Part shown: piece after piece, positions 37,839 through 46,376 of the stretch
How the letters are laid out: every line of letters starts with the position of its first letter
Numbering within the stretch: the stretch's first letter is position 1
Assembly (NCBI GenBank): GCA_019623805.1
Contig: CP053680.1
Location: 2,458,001 to 2,522,000 of the forward strand
Origin: Gammaproteobacteria bacterium (ex Lamellibrachia satsuma)
GTDB taxonomy: Bacteria > Pseudomonadota > Gammaproteobacteria > Chromatiales > Chromatiaceae
Length of the DNA stretch: 64,000 nucleotides
Reading direction: 5' to 3'
Translations under genes and position numbers: made by a program
The notes under the pieces: model-generated
Seen by the model: the letters and a program-made list of their open reading frames with translations, nothing else
Databases searched by the model: none
Told to the model about the DNA's origin: nothing

Positions 37839-39688
37839 CCGGGTCTACTTCACCTGTTTCCAGGATGGAGATCCTGAGATTGGCGATTGCCGATCTCCGG
37901 GCCGAGACATTATTGACTTTCTGTCTGATCGGGTCGCTCGCGGCAATCGGCGCACCGCTACTCATCCTGGACGGGTTGCGGACAGGAATCGTGGAATCGT
38001 TGCGCCAGGACTTGGTCGGTGATCCCGTCTTCCGCGAGGTGCGCCCGGCCGAGACACGACCCTACGACGAAACCTTCTTCGCTGCCCTAAGGGCGCGATC
38101 CGACGTTGATTTCGTCATGGAGGGAATCACCCGTGGAGCGAGTTCGATCATTGTTTCTGCCAGCGACGCAGCAAGTTCGGAAGCGCGCCCAAGGGTGGAG
38201 AGCGAGACCATACTGGATATGCTGCCGACCGCCCCCGGCGATCCGCTGCTGACTTCTTACGACGCGCAGGTCCCGGCTGCGGGGGGAGCGGTTTTGTCGG
38301 CCGAGGCAGCGGTGCAACTGAAGGTGAAGCTGGATGACCGATTGACGCTGGAAATCGGGCGTCAGCGCGCCAGTGCCCGCGAGGTCGAGACCGTCGAGGC
38401 GTGGGTGAAAGGCGTTTTGCCGGCAAGGGCCGATCCGCTGCCCAGGATCTACCTCCCCTTCGCTTTAGTGCGTGACATCGAAACCTACCGCGAGGGATAT
38501 GCGGTGTCGGAGCGGGACTGGCCGGGGTCGCCACCCGACGTCGCTCCCGGCTTCGACGGGCTCTATATCCTGTCCGAGCGGCCGCTGAAAGCCACCGTGC
38601 AAAGCCGCCTGCAAACCTTGACAGGCTTTTTTATCGGCGAACCCGGGGAACCGGATGGTTTCGAGAAACGTCTCGGCATGACTTTTCCCGAAGAGCAATC
38701 GGTGTTCCGGTTGTCGGCGATCGAACGCCTGGCGGGTCCGGAGGTGTTGCGCCGGGTGATCAGCGTTCTTCGCGGGCAGAATTACGACGTGTTTCCCTAT
38801 GTCGACCATCTGGTGGTTACGATCGAAGGTTCCGGTGGGGAGATGAGCCCGGCGCTGCCTGTCCGAACCTCCGACAATCTACGTCACCTGTTTGAGTCGC
38901 CTGTCGCTGAGATAAACCGGATCCAGGTTCCGGCCGGCCTCGGATACCGGGTTGGAGAGACGATCACGCTGATAGCGGCGACCGACGGGGATCCGGTCAG
39001 GGTGCCGGCAGTGATTGCGGGTCTGTCGGAAAATCCGTCGGTGCAATTCGTCGAGCTTTCGGCGGCACTCGGCGGCATGCTGCGGCGCGGCCAGAAGCAA
39101 CGGGTGCGGTATGATTCTCTGACAGATCGGCTGCGGGTCGAACGAACCAGTTTCCGGGGCTTTCGTCTCTATACCGAGACCATCGATCAAGTGCCGGCAC
39201 TCGTGCGTCATATGCAAGGGCTTGGGATTGATATGGTGGCCCAGGTCGGTACGATCGAGCGGATCCTGCTCCTCGATCAGGGGCTGATGCGCCTTTTTCT
39301 GATCATCGCGATCATTGGTGGCGCAGGTGCTTCGGTGGTGCTCTTGACCAGTCTCTATGCAGCGGTCGAGCGCAAGCAGGCCAGCCTCGGTCATCTCCGC
39401 ATTCTCGGTATCAGCAGAGGCGATATTTTCGTTTTTCCTGTTTACCAGGCCTTGATCATGGCCCTGATTGCCGTCGCCGCCGCGGCCCTTTCGGCTCATA
39501 TCATCGCGGCACTGATCAATACGTTCCAGGCTGAACAACTCGGATTAAAGGGGGATATCTGCCGGATCACGTTGGACGCACACGTCTACGCCTGCCTGAT
39601 TGCGCTGGGGCTCTCCTTCACCTCGTCATTCTTTGCGGCCTTGCGCGCGACCCGAATCGATCCCGCCGATGCGATGCGTCAGGAGTGA
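37835..39688 (+). CDS. FtsX/LolE-type ABC permease (TagS-like)
   Basis: 617 residues. One N-terminal membrane helix (LTFCLIGSLAAIGAPLLIL, about 28-48) is followed by a periplasmic region of some 430 residues, then three more helices near 490-610 (LFLIIAIIGGAGASVVLLTS and later LIMALIAVAAAALSAHIIAA). The coupling helix near ERKQASLGHLRILGISRGDI is typical of the MacB/LolE family. This four-helix plan with a large outer domain belongs to mechanotransmission ABC systems. GTG 37835 overlaps the ATPase stop; ATG 37865 is an alternative. Beside the SUMF1-fold gene it matches TagS. Confidence 0.85.
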   Translation: MTGSTSPVSRMEILRLAIADLRAETLLTFCLIGSLAAIGAPLLILDGLRTGIVESLRQDLVGDPVFREVRPAETRPYDETFFAALRARSDVDFVMEGITRGASSIIVSASDAASSEARPRVESETILDMLPTAPGDPLLTSYDAQVPAAGGAVLSAEAAVQLKVKLDDRLTLEIGRQRASAREVETVEAWVKGVLPARADPLPRIYLPFALVRDIETYREGYAVSERDWPGSPPDVAPGFDGLYILSERPLKATVQSRLQTLTGFFIGEPGEPDGFEKRLGMTFPEEQSVFRLSAIERLAGPEVLRRVISVLRGQNYDVFPYVDHLVVTIEGSGGEMSPALPVRTSDNLRHLFESPVAEINRIQVPAGLGYRVGETITLIAATDGDPVRVPAVIAGLSENPSVQFVELSAALGGMLRRGQKQRVRYDSLTDRLRVERTSFRGFRLYTETIDQVPALVRHMQGLGIDMVAQVGTIERILLLDQGLMRLFLIIAIIGGAGASVVLLTSLYAAVERKQASLGHLRILGISRGDIFVFPVYQALIMALIAVAAAALSAHIIAALINTFQAEQLGLKGDICRITLDAHVYACLIALGLSFTSSFFAALRATRIDPADAMRQE

Positions 39689-39693
39689 CCCGA

Positions 39694-41415
39694 ATGAAGA
39701 CCTCTGCCAAAGTGACGTCCTTGCAACCGCCGACCGTGTGGCGCGTACTGTTATTGTGTCTTGGTCTCTGCTTCGGTTGGGCGCTGGATATGTCCGGGGC
39801 TATCGCGCAGTATCGCTGCCACGGCCAGTTGGCCGAAGGGGCCACGCCGAATGCCCTCGACAATCCCTGTCCCGATCCTGCGGGGGATCTGGTCATGCCG
39901 ATGCCGGGTGGACTGTCGATGGTATTTCGAACGGTGGCGGTGCCTGGCAAGAATTATTGGGGGGCTGCCGATCGCAACATCGTCCTGGGCCATCCCGAGG
40001 CACCGATTTTCGAAGCTCAGCAAGGGGTCACTGTCGCCGGGTCGTTCAAGGCAGAAGACGGAACCTGGCGCATCGTCCTCGGTAAATATGAGGTGACGAC
40101 CGCTCAGTTTGCCGCAGTCCTCGGTCAAGGGGATATCGCGGTCGGGATCGCCTATCTCGTGCGGTCCAGCGGCGGACTCGAAGAATATACCGCCCTTCAG
40201 AAGCAGGGGATTGATCCGTTCGATCGCGAACGGTTACTCGCAAAGCCGGTCTCCGGCATTCCGTTGCGGGACTACCAGGCGTTTATCGAAGCCTATACCG
40301 CCTGGTGTTATGACGATGCCGTCTGCCGGGCTGCGATGCCGAAATTTGGCTCGATGCCGGGTTTCTTTCGATTGCCGACCGAGATCGAATGGGAATACGC
40401 GGCCCGGAACAACGATGATCAGTATTCCGACAGGTTGCCGTTTCCCCTGGAAAAAACCACGGAATTCGGGCGTATTTCGTCAGGGCGGCGGATCCATTCG
40501 GAAACCACGCTCATCGGCCGACAATGGGCGATCAACGGTTTCTACGACCTGTTCGGCAATGTCGAGGAGTTGTCCGATGACCGTTTCGTGACGGAACTGG
40601 CCGGAGGAAAGTCCGGCTCCCGGGTCGGACGTGGCGGTAACTTCACCGACACTGCGAAAGACTTGCGGTTGTCCATGCGCCGGGAAATTCCGGTTTGGCG
40701 GGCCGATGGGGATCGATTGGTCGAAACGCGCAGCCCGCGCGTCGGGATCCGCCTTGCCATCGGCAGTCCTAACATCCCGGACCGAGTGGTTTTCGATCAG
40801 ATCGAAAGGGAGTACGAGACATGGCGTGGTTCGCTGGCGAAAATGCAGAGTGCATCGGGCCGCAGCACCCAGGCGAGCCTGCTTGGTGCTGATGAACCAC
40901 TGCGCCGCATCGAGGCGCTTCTGCCAGATCTCGTCCGCCGCAATCCCAGTCTGGCGGAGGATGTTCGGAGGATCAACGCGCAGGTGGTTGAAGCGCGTGT
41001 CCAGCTGGTCCGCACGACCGAGGACCTCGTTAAGCAACTGACGGAGAATACGGTCAAGGCTGCCGCCGAAGTTGGCCGGACCTTGTCAGAGTTGGGGAGG
41101 ACTAAGCGCTCCCTCAAGCTTATCAGGAAATCGAAAGAGTCACTGGCCAGTGCCGGGCGGCTTGAACGTCGCCTCTCCTATTTACAGGAACAGTACAGCG
41201 CGTTGTTCAAGGCCTATTCCGACCAGGTCCAGACGCTGGCCAGCTATCGCGACTTTGCAGGGGAACGCCTTGCCGTCATGGCGAAAGCACGGAACACGCG
41301 CTACGTTGTGCTTGGTCTCGAGCTATCGACGCGCCACGTCGGGGATGTCCTCAATGGGACTGTCGATCTGGATCGCTGGCAGGATGACATACGCACCGGC
41401 TTCGGTGCAAAATAA
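39694..41415 (+). CDS. SUMF1-fold periplasmic protein with C-terminal coiled coil (TagR-like)
   Basis: 573 residues from ATG 39694, which has AGGAG eight bases upstream; a GTG at 39685 overlaps the permease stop. A signal sequence (WRVLLLCLGLCFGWALDMSG) precedes a formylglycine-generating-enzyme-like fold at about 60-350: GKYEVTTAQFAAVLG, FRLPTEIEWEYAARN, LFGNVEELSDDRF, VGRGGNF and PRVGIRLA. The catalytic cysteines that follow RGGSF in true enzymes are absent (FTDTAKDLRL), so it is probably a binding protein. The last 200 residues are predicted coiled coil (Arg, Glu, Leu rich). TagR of Pseudomonas has the same SUMF1 fold; the coiled tail here is extra. Confidence 0.8.
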   Translation: MKTSAKVTSLQPPTVWRVLLLCLGLCFGWALDMSGAIAQYRCHGQLAEGATPNALDNPCPDPAGDLVMPMPGGLSMVFRTVAVPGKNYWGAADRNIVLGHPEAPIFEAQQGVTVAGSFKAEDGTWRIVLGKYEVTTAQFAAVLGQGDIAVGIAYLVRSSGGLEEYTALQKQGIDPFDRERLLAKPVSGIPLRDYQAFIEAYTAWCYDDAVCRAAMPKFGSMPGFFRLPTEIEWEYAARNNDDQYSDRLPFPLEKTTEFGRISSGRRIHSETTLIGRQWAINGFYDLFGNVEELSDDRFVTELAGGKSGSRVGRGGNFTDTAKDLRLSMRREIPVWRADGDRLVETRSPRVGIRLAIGSPNIPDRVVFDQIEREYETWRGSLAKMQSASGRSTQASLLGADEPLRRIEALLPDLVRRNPSLAEDVRRINAQVVEARVQLVRTTEDLVKQLTENTVKAAAEVGRTLSELGRTKRSLKLIRKSKESLASAGRLERRLSYLQEQYSALFKAYSDQVQTLASYRDFAGERLAVMAKARNTRYVVLGLELSTRHVGDVLNGTVDLDRWQDDIRTGFGAK

Positions 41416-41450
41416 TTGCTATCCAACAAAAATGAAGAAGGAGTTGAGAG

Positions 41451-42242
41451 ATGACGATACAAAAGACGCGGCTCACGGGCGGTATATCGAAAACCATGGC
41501 AGTCTTGATTGCGACGTCCTCCCTTTTGGGGCCGACGGCGGTGACCGCAGCTTGGTCCTTTGACGACCTCACAAAAGGTGCTGGCGATATGTTCGATTCA
41601 GCGAAGGGCGCTTTCGATGGTGGGAATGACGGAAACGCGGAGAGTGGCGAGCCGACCCTGTCGCGGACTACGCTTCAGGGTTGCGCCGCTGGAGGGGTCA
41701 CAGCCGCACTCTTGGATAAATTTGACTTTCTCGGCGACGGCAATCCGTTGCTGAAAGTTGGTATAGGAACCTTGGTCGGTTGTGCTGCCGGTGAGTTGCT
41801 CAATCAGCGTCGCGATGAGTATGCGAATAAGGCCGATTTCTACGATGCACAGATTGAACAGAGCGAGAAAAACAACGAATCCCTTGCGAAGTTCAACGAC
41901 GAGGTCGAGAAGGAAATCGTGCGCAACAAGGGGATCATCAAAGGTTTGAAGAGCCAGAAGACGCGTTCCAGCGCTGCGAAGAAGAAGGCGAAGGAGAGCC
42001 ATGCGCGAACCAAGGCGAATGCCGAAATCGCCGAGAAGGAGCTCGCCTTAGCCCGCAAGGAGGCTGAGACCCAGAATGAAGTGTTGAAGGAGATGCGTGC
42101 CGTTCCTGCTCCCAAGGCCGATGCCGGGAGAATCCGGGATCTTCAGGCAGAAGTCGATACACTCAACAGTCATGTCTCCGATCTCGAGGCTATGGTTGCC
42201 GAAATCGCCGACCAACGGGATGTTATCGGGACCTATGGTTGA
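41451..42242 (+). CDS. exported glycine-zipper / coiled-coil protein (hypothetical)
   Basis: 263 residues. A signal peptide (MAVLIATSSLLGPTAVTAAW) is followed by a Gly-rich patch (FDSAKGAFDGGNDGNAESG) and a glycine-zipper-like pair of helices, CAAGGVTAALLDKF and KVGIGTLVGCAAGELLNQ, at about 75-115. Such zippers insert into or lie on membranes. From about 120 to 260 the chain is a long charged coiled coil (DAQIEQSEKNNESLAKF onward). No named family is recognised. AAGGAG precedes the ATG. It belongs to the same operon as the Tag-like genes and could connect the outer-membrane lipoprotein with the SUMF1 protein through coiled coils. Confidence 0.65.
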   Translation: MTIQKTRLTGGISKTMAVLIATSSLLGPTAVTAAWSFDDLTKGAGDMFDSAKGAFDGGNDGNAESGEPTLSRTTLQGCAAGGVTAALLDKFDFLGDGNPLLKVGIGTLVGCAAGELLNQRRDEYANKADFYDAQIEQSEKNNESLAKFNDEVEKEIVRNKGIIKGLKSQKTRSSAAKKKAKESHARTKANAEIAEKELALARKEAETQNEVLKEMRAVPAPKADAGRIRDLQAEVDTLNSHVSDLEAMVAEIADQRDVIGTYG

Positions 42243-42271
42243 ATTACCTGTTTTAGGACGAGGAGGTCCAT

Positions 42272-42817
42272 ATGTGTGATTGCATAAGGATGGCGATACC
42301 CAATGGTAAGAGCGCCAGGTTGTTATTGCCGGTCGGATTCGTTGTCGTGTTCCTTGCCGGTTGCGCAACAACCGACCCCCGGGAGGACAATATAGTATCG
42401 GCGATAGCCGGCGCGGGTGGCGGACACGAAAAGTATATCGACAATCAGAAAACCCGTCTCGGTCAATCCAAGCTGCAGGTCGAGCAGCAGGAGAGTCAGA
42501 AACAGACGAATGTGGCGCTCCTGACGGCGACGGAGGCCGAGATCGCCGAGTTGCGCAAGGACATCGGCAACCTGGAGAAAGACATAGCGTCCTATCAGGC
42601 GCGGGTGGAATTGGCGCGCAGAAAAGGTACGGCTGATCGAAAGAAACTGGCCGATCTCGAGCAGAAGTTCCGTCAACTGCAGGACGACACGAAACGCCTC
42701 GATCGGGACGCCGAGATGATGCACAAGAGCGAAGCGATCCTGCGGGAGCGACTCGGTTCGTTGGAGGTGAAAAGGAAAGAACTGCTGACAATTCTGGATA
42801 TGCTATCGGGTGGGTAG
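42272..42817 (+). CDS. coiled-coil lipoprotein (TagQ-position, hypothetical)
   Basis: 181 residues. A long N-terminal region with hydrophobic core LLLPVGFVVVFLAGC ends in a lipobox, so Cys near residue 31 should be lipid-modified. After CATTDPREDN there is a short Gly-rich spot (AGAGGGHEKYID) and then about 120 residues of coiled coil (QESQKQTNVALL, ATEAEIAELRKDIGNLEKD and similar heptads). The +2 residue is Ala, not Asp, which permits transport to the outer membrane. TagQ in Pseudomonas is an outer-membrane lipoprotein at the end of the same gene set; I see no proof of homology beyond position and type. Ribosome site GAGGAGG upstream. Confidence 0.6.
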   Translation: MCDCIRMAIPNGKSARLLLPVGFVVVFLAGCATTDPREDNIVSAIAGAGGGHEKYIDNQKTRLGQSKLQVEQQESQKQTNVALLTATEAEIAELRKDIGNLEKDIASYQARVELARRKGTADRKKLADLEQKFRQLQDDTKRLDRDAEMMHKSEAILRERLGSLEVKRKELLTILDMLSGG

Positions 42818-42870
42818 CCCGGTTCGTAGCAGCAGCGCCCCACCGCACCTGGGATTATGGCTGAGGATCG

Positions 42871-43893
42871 CTATAGGAAATCGAACTTGAAACCGGTGAC
42901 GTCTTCACCTGGATCAACCAACTCCATCATGACCTCGATGAGGCGAAAGCGCGGCATGGGTGAATTGGCGGAGATCCCGGCGGGCAGGTATTCCGATGGT
43001 TCGAAGAGACGGGTTGCAAGTAGCTTTCCGGCGTCATTGAAAAGACTGAGTTGAAGTTGGGGATAGGGCTGTTTGAAAGAGGCATTGTTTGTCATGTTGA
43101 GCTGTAATGACAGTGCCTGAGGATGCTCGGGGTGGAGGCGCAGATCCCGATGTTCTATCTCTATTCGGGAGAGGTCACGGCGTTGCGGTGGTGTACAGTT
43201 GAGTGCCTGGCACATCACCGAGAGAAGTTGCCTGCCACTTTCGTAGTGAATGGCCTCGCTGCGGAACTGCCAGATCAATTGCAGTCCCAGGATCAGAAGA
43301 AGTCCAATGGCACCTGACCCCCAGAGCATGCCTGAAAAGGGCTTGGGGGGTTCGATAAACTGCACCTCTGGGTAGTTGGCGGCTGTTTGTTGTTCCGTTG
43401 CCGTTATTTCATCCAAATCGTTTGTGATCGATAGCTCATCGGTTTCAGAGATGAGCACGGACTCGAGCTCATCCAGTGGTTCGTCAGCGATATCCTCCAG
43501 CACAAAATTGTTTTTATGTTCGACATTGTCGACGAGAGGCGTATCTTTTTTCTCGGGGATCAGAAAGTGCTCGGATGGCAGTTCGCCTTCGAGCAGATCG
43601 ATCATTTGCGACTCACCGCCCGATGCATAGTAGTCGGGTTCGACCGCTAGTCCGTCGTTCTGTTCTTCGATCTCTGTTTCGGTGAGTGGTGGAGCCTGGC
43701 TGCTTTCAGCCAAAGTGGTTTCTTTGGTCTCTGTAGAGGTGGGTTCTTCAGCGGTGGAGGGCAGCTCCCGCAAATTTTCTTCCGCATTGAAGACTGATTT
43801 GCACTGGCAGCAACGGGCCATGCCGGCGGCAACGGTCAACTGTGCGGCGCTGATGCGGAACAGTGTCTGGCAATGGGGGCATTGGGTATACAT
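42871..43893 (-). CDS. MJ0042 zinc-ribbon / DUF3426 membrane protein
   Basis: 340 residues. The N-terminal zinc ribbon has CPHCQTLF and CCQCKSVF (two Cys-x-x-Cys pairs), followed by an acidic low-complexity region (about 40-165), one membrane helix near 190-210 (SGAIGLLLILGLQLIWQF), and the DUF3426 beta domain (LRLHPEHPQALSLQLNMTNNA, YLPAGISANSPMP). The family sits after prmA and before dusB in many gammaproteobacteria. Here prmA's native end lies 56 bases upstream, but dusB is 10.4 kb away because of the island. Function is not established. Confidence 0.88.
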   Translation of the reverse strand: MYTQCPHCQTLFRISAAQLTVAAGMARCCQCKSVFNAEENLRELPSTAEEPTSTETKETTLAESSQAPPLTETEIEEQNDGLAVEPDYYASGGESQMIDLLEGELPSEHFLIPEKKDTPLVDNVEHKNNFVLEDIADEPLDELESVLISETDELSITNDLDEITATEQQTAANYPEVQFIEPPKPFSGMLWGSGAIGLLLILGLQLIWQFRSEAIHYESGRQLLSVMCQALNCTPPQRRDLSRIEIEHRDLRLHPEHPQALSLQLNMTNNASFKQPYPQLQLSLFNDAGKLLATRLFEPSEYLPAGISANSPMPRFRLIEVMMELVDPGEDVTGFKFDFL

Positions 43894-43948
43894 GGATTAC
43901 GGCAGTCAATGGACTCAGATATGAACAACGTTAGCCCCAAGCGGCGTT

Positions 43949-43974
43949 TCAGGCAATAGTTTTTCTACCCCTAA
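43949..43974 (-). pseudogene. prmA: stranded native 3' end of prmA
   Basis: Read on the minus strand and joined through the single target site TTAG to the main body, these bases give the codons for LLRGRKTIA and a TGA stop. That is a normal PrmA C terminus. The IS701-type element separates it from the rest of the gene. Confidence 0.85.
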
Positions 43975-45498
43975 TTCTACTTTGTCAGATTAGATCTATA
44001 AGTAACTCACTGAATAATATAAAATATATGCTGTGAATTTCTTGGCAATCATCGTAAGGAAGAGCATCAAATGACAAGCACCAAGGTCATTTGAATTACC
44101 TGATACGCGCATAAGTAGAATCGATCGCATAGCGGAGCGATTCCAACGTTTCCAGTACCGCTTTGAATCCCATTTTCGAAGCAAGACGAGGTCGGTGTTT
44201 CAACCGGTCACACACTATCTCAAAGGCCTGATGCAAGCGCAGAGAAAGAACATGGAACGCATGGAAGAGGTGGTTGCAGGCGCAGATGATCAGCGTCTCC
44301 AGCATATGCTCACCGAGTCCCCGTGGGATCATCGTGCGGTGTTAGACCAAGTGGCGCTGGAAGCCGATCAATGGCTGGGTGGAACCGCGGATACCTGTCT
44401 GTTGCTCGATGAGAGTGGCCTTGCCAAGAAGGGTAAACATTCAGTGGGGGTTAAACGCCAATGGAATGGCCGCCAGGGCAAGGTGGATAACTGCCAGGTT
44501 GGTGTATTCGCAGCACTGGGTAAAGGGCACTTGTCCACGCTGATAGATGAACGTCTCTATCTACCCAAAGAGTGGGTATCGAACCCGGCTCGCTGTCGCA
44601 AGGCGGGTATCCCGGAAGTTGAACGGAAACATCAAAGCAAGTCAGAGTTGGCGCTGGAGATGGTGCGTCATCAGAGGACGCTTGGCCTGCGTTTTGCCTG
44701 GGTGGGTGCAGATGGGGGATACGGGAAGGATCCGGCTTTTCTGAGGGGTTTGGAGGCGATGGGTGAAACCTTTGTGGTGGACATCCACAAAGACCAACAG
44801 GTCTACCTGGAAGATCCACAGCCGTTCATACCGGAGAGCACGACAACGCGCGGTCGTCGTCGAAGTCGTCTGCAAGCCCAGGCAGCCCGTCTGCGCGTTG
44901 ACCAGTGGCTCAATGAGCAACGGGACAGCGAGTGGCAGCAAGTGGTATTACGGGATAGCAGCAAGGGCAAACTGCGCGTCGAGATCCTGCATCATCGGGT
45001 TTGGCTTTGGGATGGAAAAGAAGCCCAGGCACATCAATGGCACCTGATTGTACGACGAGAGGTCAATTCACCGGAGACGATTAAATACACCTTGTCGAAT
45101 GCACCGGAAGAAACGCCATCCCATTGTCTTGCAAAGATGCAGGCGCAGCGGTTCTGGGTTGAGCGTTCGTTCCAGGATGGTAAGAGTGAATCAGGTCTTG
45201 CTGATTATCAGGCCCGTAAATGGAAATCCTGGCATCACCATATGGCCTTGGTCATGATGGCGATGTTATTCATGCTCGAAGAGCGAATTGTGCAAAAAGA
45301 TGATCACCCCTTACTCAGTTGTTCAGACATCGAATCGCTATTGCGTGCCTTCCTGCCACGGCGAGATATTGAACGCGATGAAATACTACGGCAAATGACG
45401 AAACGGCATCGTAAACGACAAGCGGCTATCGACTCCCAATATCGAAAACAGACGCTGGAACAGTCGGTTGCCGGGTGATGGAATCTGACAAAGTAGAA
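43975..45498 (+). mobile_element. IS701-type insertion sequence, complete
   Basis: 1524 bases bounded by perfect 17-base inverted repeats (TTCTACTTTGTCAGATT on the left, its complement at 45482-45498). Direct repeats CTAA flank it at 43971-43974 and 45499-45502, agreeing with the YTAR target of the IS701 family. Perfect repeats suggest recent insertion. It carries one transposase gene and lies in prmA in the opposite orientation. Confidence 0.93.
44195..45478 (+). CDS. IS701-family transposase
   Basis: 427 residues from GTG 44195. The DDE transposase core is seen as LLDESGLAKKGKHSVGVKRQW (first Asp), FAWVGADGGYGKDPAFL (second Asp) and QRFWVERSFQDGKSESGLADY (Glu), with the family phrase KVDNCQVGVFAAL. 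The same frame remains open back to about 44075 and encodes plausible IS701 N-terminal sequence (RIAERFQRFQYRFESHF), but has no ATG, GTG or TTG there. So either a rare start (ATA or ATC) is used or a single-base change removed the original start. The C-terminal end encodes a basic tail (RHRKRQAAID). Confidence 0.88.
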   Translation: MFQPVTHYLKGLMQAQRKNMERMEEVVAGADDQRLQHMLTESPWDHRAVLDQVALEADQWLGGTADTCLLLDESGLAKKGKHSVGVKRQWNGRQGKVDNCQVGVFAALGKGHLSTLIDERLYLPKEWVSNPARCRKAGIPEVERKHQSKSELALEMVRHQRTLGLRFAWVGADGGYGKDPAFLRGLEAMGETFVVDIHKDQQVYLEDPQPFIPESTTTRGRRRSRLQAQAARLRVDQWLNEQRDSEWQQVVLRDSSKGKLRVEILHHRVWLWDGKEAQAHQWHLIVRREVNSPETIKYTLSNAPEETPSHCLAKMQAQRFWVERSFQDGKSESGLADYQARKWKSWHHHMALVMMAMLFMLEERIVQKDDHPLLSCSDIESLLRAFLPRRDIERDEILRQMTKRHRKRQAAIDSQYRKQTLEQSVAG

Positions 45499-46364
45499 CT
45501 AAGCAGTATCCACTCCTCTTTCTGTTGAGGGGAGTCCATCGTTGCGAATGATGCGTAGGCTTGGCTCACCATTGCGGCCTGCTCCTGCAGAATGCCGGAG
45601 AGGGCAAAAGGTGTGTTTGGTTTCATCAATGTGCCGAGTTGAGGGGCGAGTTCAACAAGAGGTCCGGCCAGGATGTTGGCGATGAGCAGATCCGCCTGTG
45701 TCTCTGGGGTATCTTCAGGCAGGTGGATCGATAATCTGTCTGCGACGCTGTTTTTTTGTGCGTTATCTTTTGTCGCCTGCAGTGCCTGCGGATCGTAATC
45801 TATTGCGATGGCAGCCGCAGCCCCCAGACGAAGGGCGGCAATGGCAAGGATGCCGGAGCCGCAGCCGTAGTCGATGATGGTTTTGCCCTTGAGGTCTTGT
45901 CCATCAAGCCAGGCCAGGCAGAGCGCTGTAGTGGGGTGGGTGCCGGTGCCGAAGGCAAGCCCAGGGTCCAGTTCCACCACGGCAGCTTCGGGGGCGTCCG
46001 GCAGTTGTCCATCGGGGCATACCCAGAGCCTGTGACCGAATTTCATCGGCCGAAACTGATCGAGCCAGACCCGTTCCCAGGCCCTGTCCTCCAATCGTTC
46101 CACCTGTAGATTACGGGTGATCTCTTCCTTTAGCGTTCGATTGATTTCAGCGCGCAGCTGATCGGTATCATGAGTTTCCTCGAAAAGTGCAGTGACCCGG
46201 GTGTTTTTCCACAATTTTTCTTCGCCGGGTTTGGGTTCCAGCAGCGGCTGATCACCTGCGTCACCCAGGGTAACAGAGAGTGCGCCAAGCGCCTCGAAGA
46301 GAATTTCCAGCAGAGGCGCTTTGGATGCGTCGGTTTCGATGGAGAGTTGGAGCCAGGAGGACAT
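45426..46364 (-). CDS. prmA: ribosomal protein L11 methyltransferase PrmA, C terminus altered by IS
   Basis: 312 residues as it now reads. PrmA trimethylates ribosomal protein L11. The SAM site IIDYGCGSGILAIAALRLGA and LLIANILAGPLVELAP, along with PGLAFGTGTHPTTALCL, are intact. The last native residues were LLRGRKTIA; the insertion replaces everything after EEWILL by about 25 residues read out of the IS end (STLSDSITRQPTVPASV and on), stopping at 45426. Since the catalytic core is complete, activity may survive, although the conserved final strand is changed. Downstream genes now lie behind a 1.5-kb element. Confidence 0.93.
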   Translation of the reverse strand: MSSWLQLSIETDASKAPLLEILFEALGALSVTLGDAGDQPLLEPKPGEEKLWKNTRVTALFEETHDTDQLRAEINRTLKEEITRNLQVERLEDRAWERVWLDQFRPMKFGHRLWVCPDGQLPDAPEAAVVELDPGLAFGTGTHPTTALCLAWLDGQDLKGKTIIDYGCGSGILAIAALRLGAAAAIAIDYDPQALQATKDNAQKNSVADRLSIHLPEDTPETQADLLIANILAGPLVELAPQLGTLMKPNTPFALSGILQEQAAMVSQAYASFATMDSPQQKEEWILLSSTLSDSITRQPTVPASVFDIGSR

Positions 46365-46376
46365 GAGGGGTATTTA

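Noticed and set aside
39694-41415. Active formylglycine-generating enzyme for a sulfatase
   Set aside because: The catalytic Cys residues are missing and no sulfatase gene is nearby; the Tag-like context explains the fold better.
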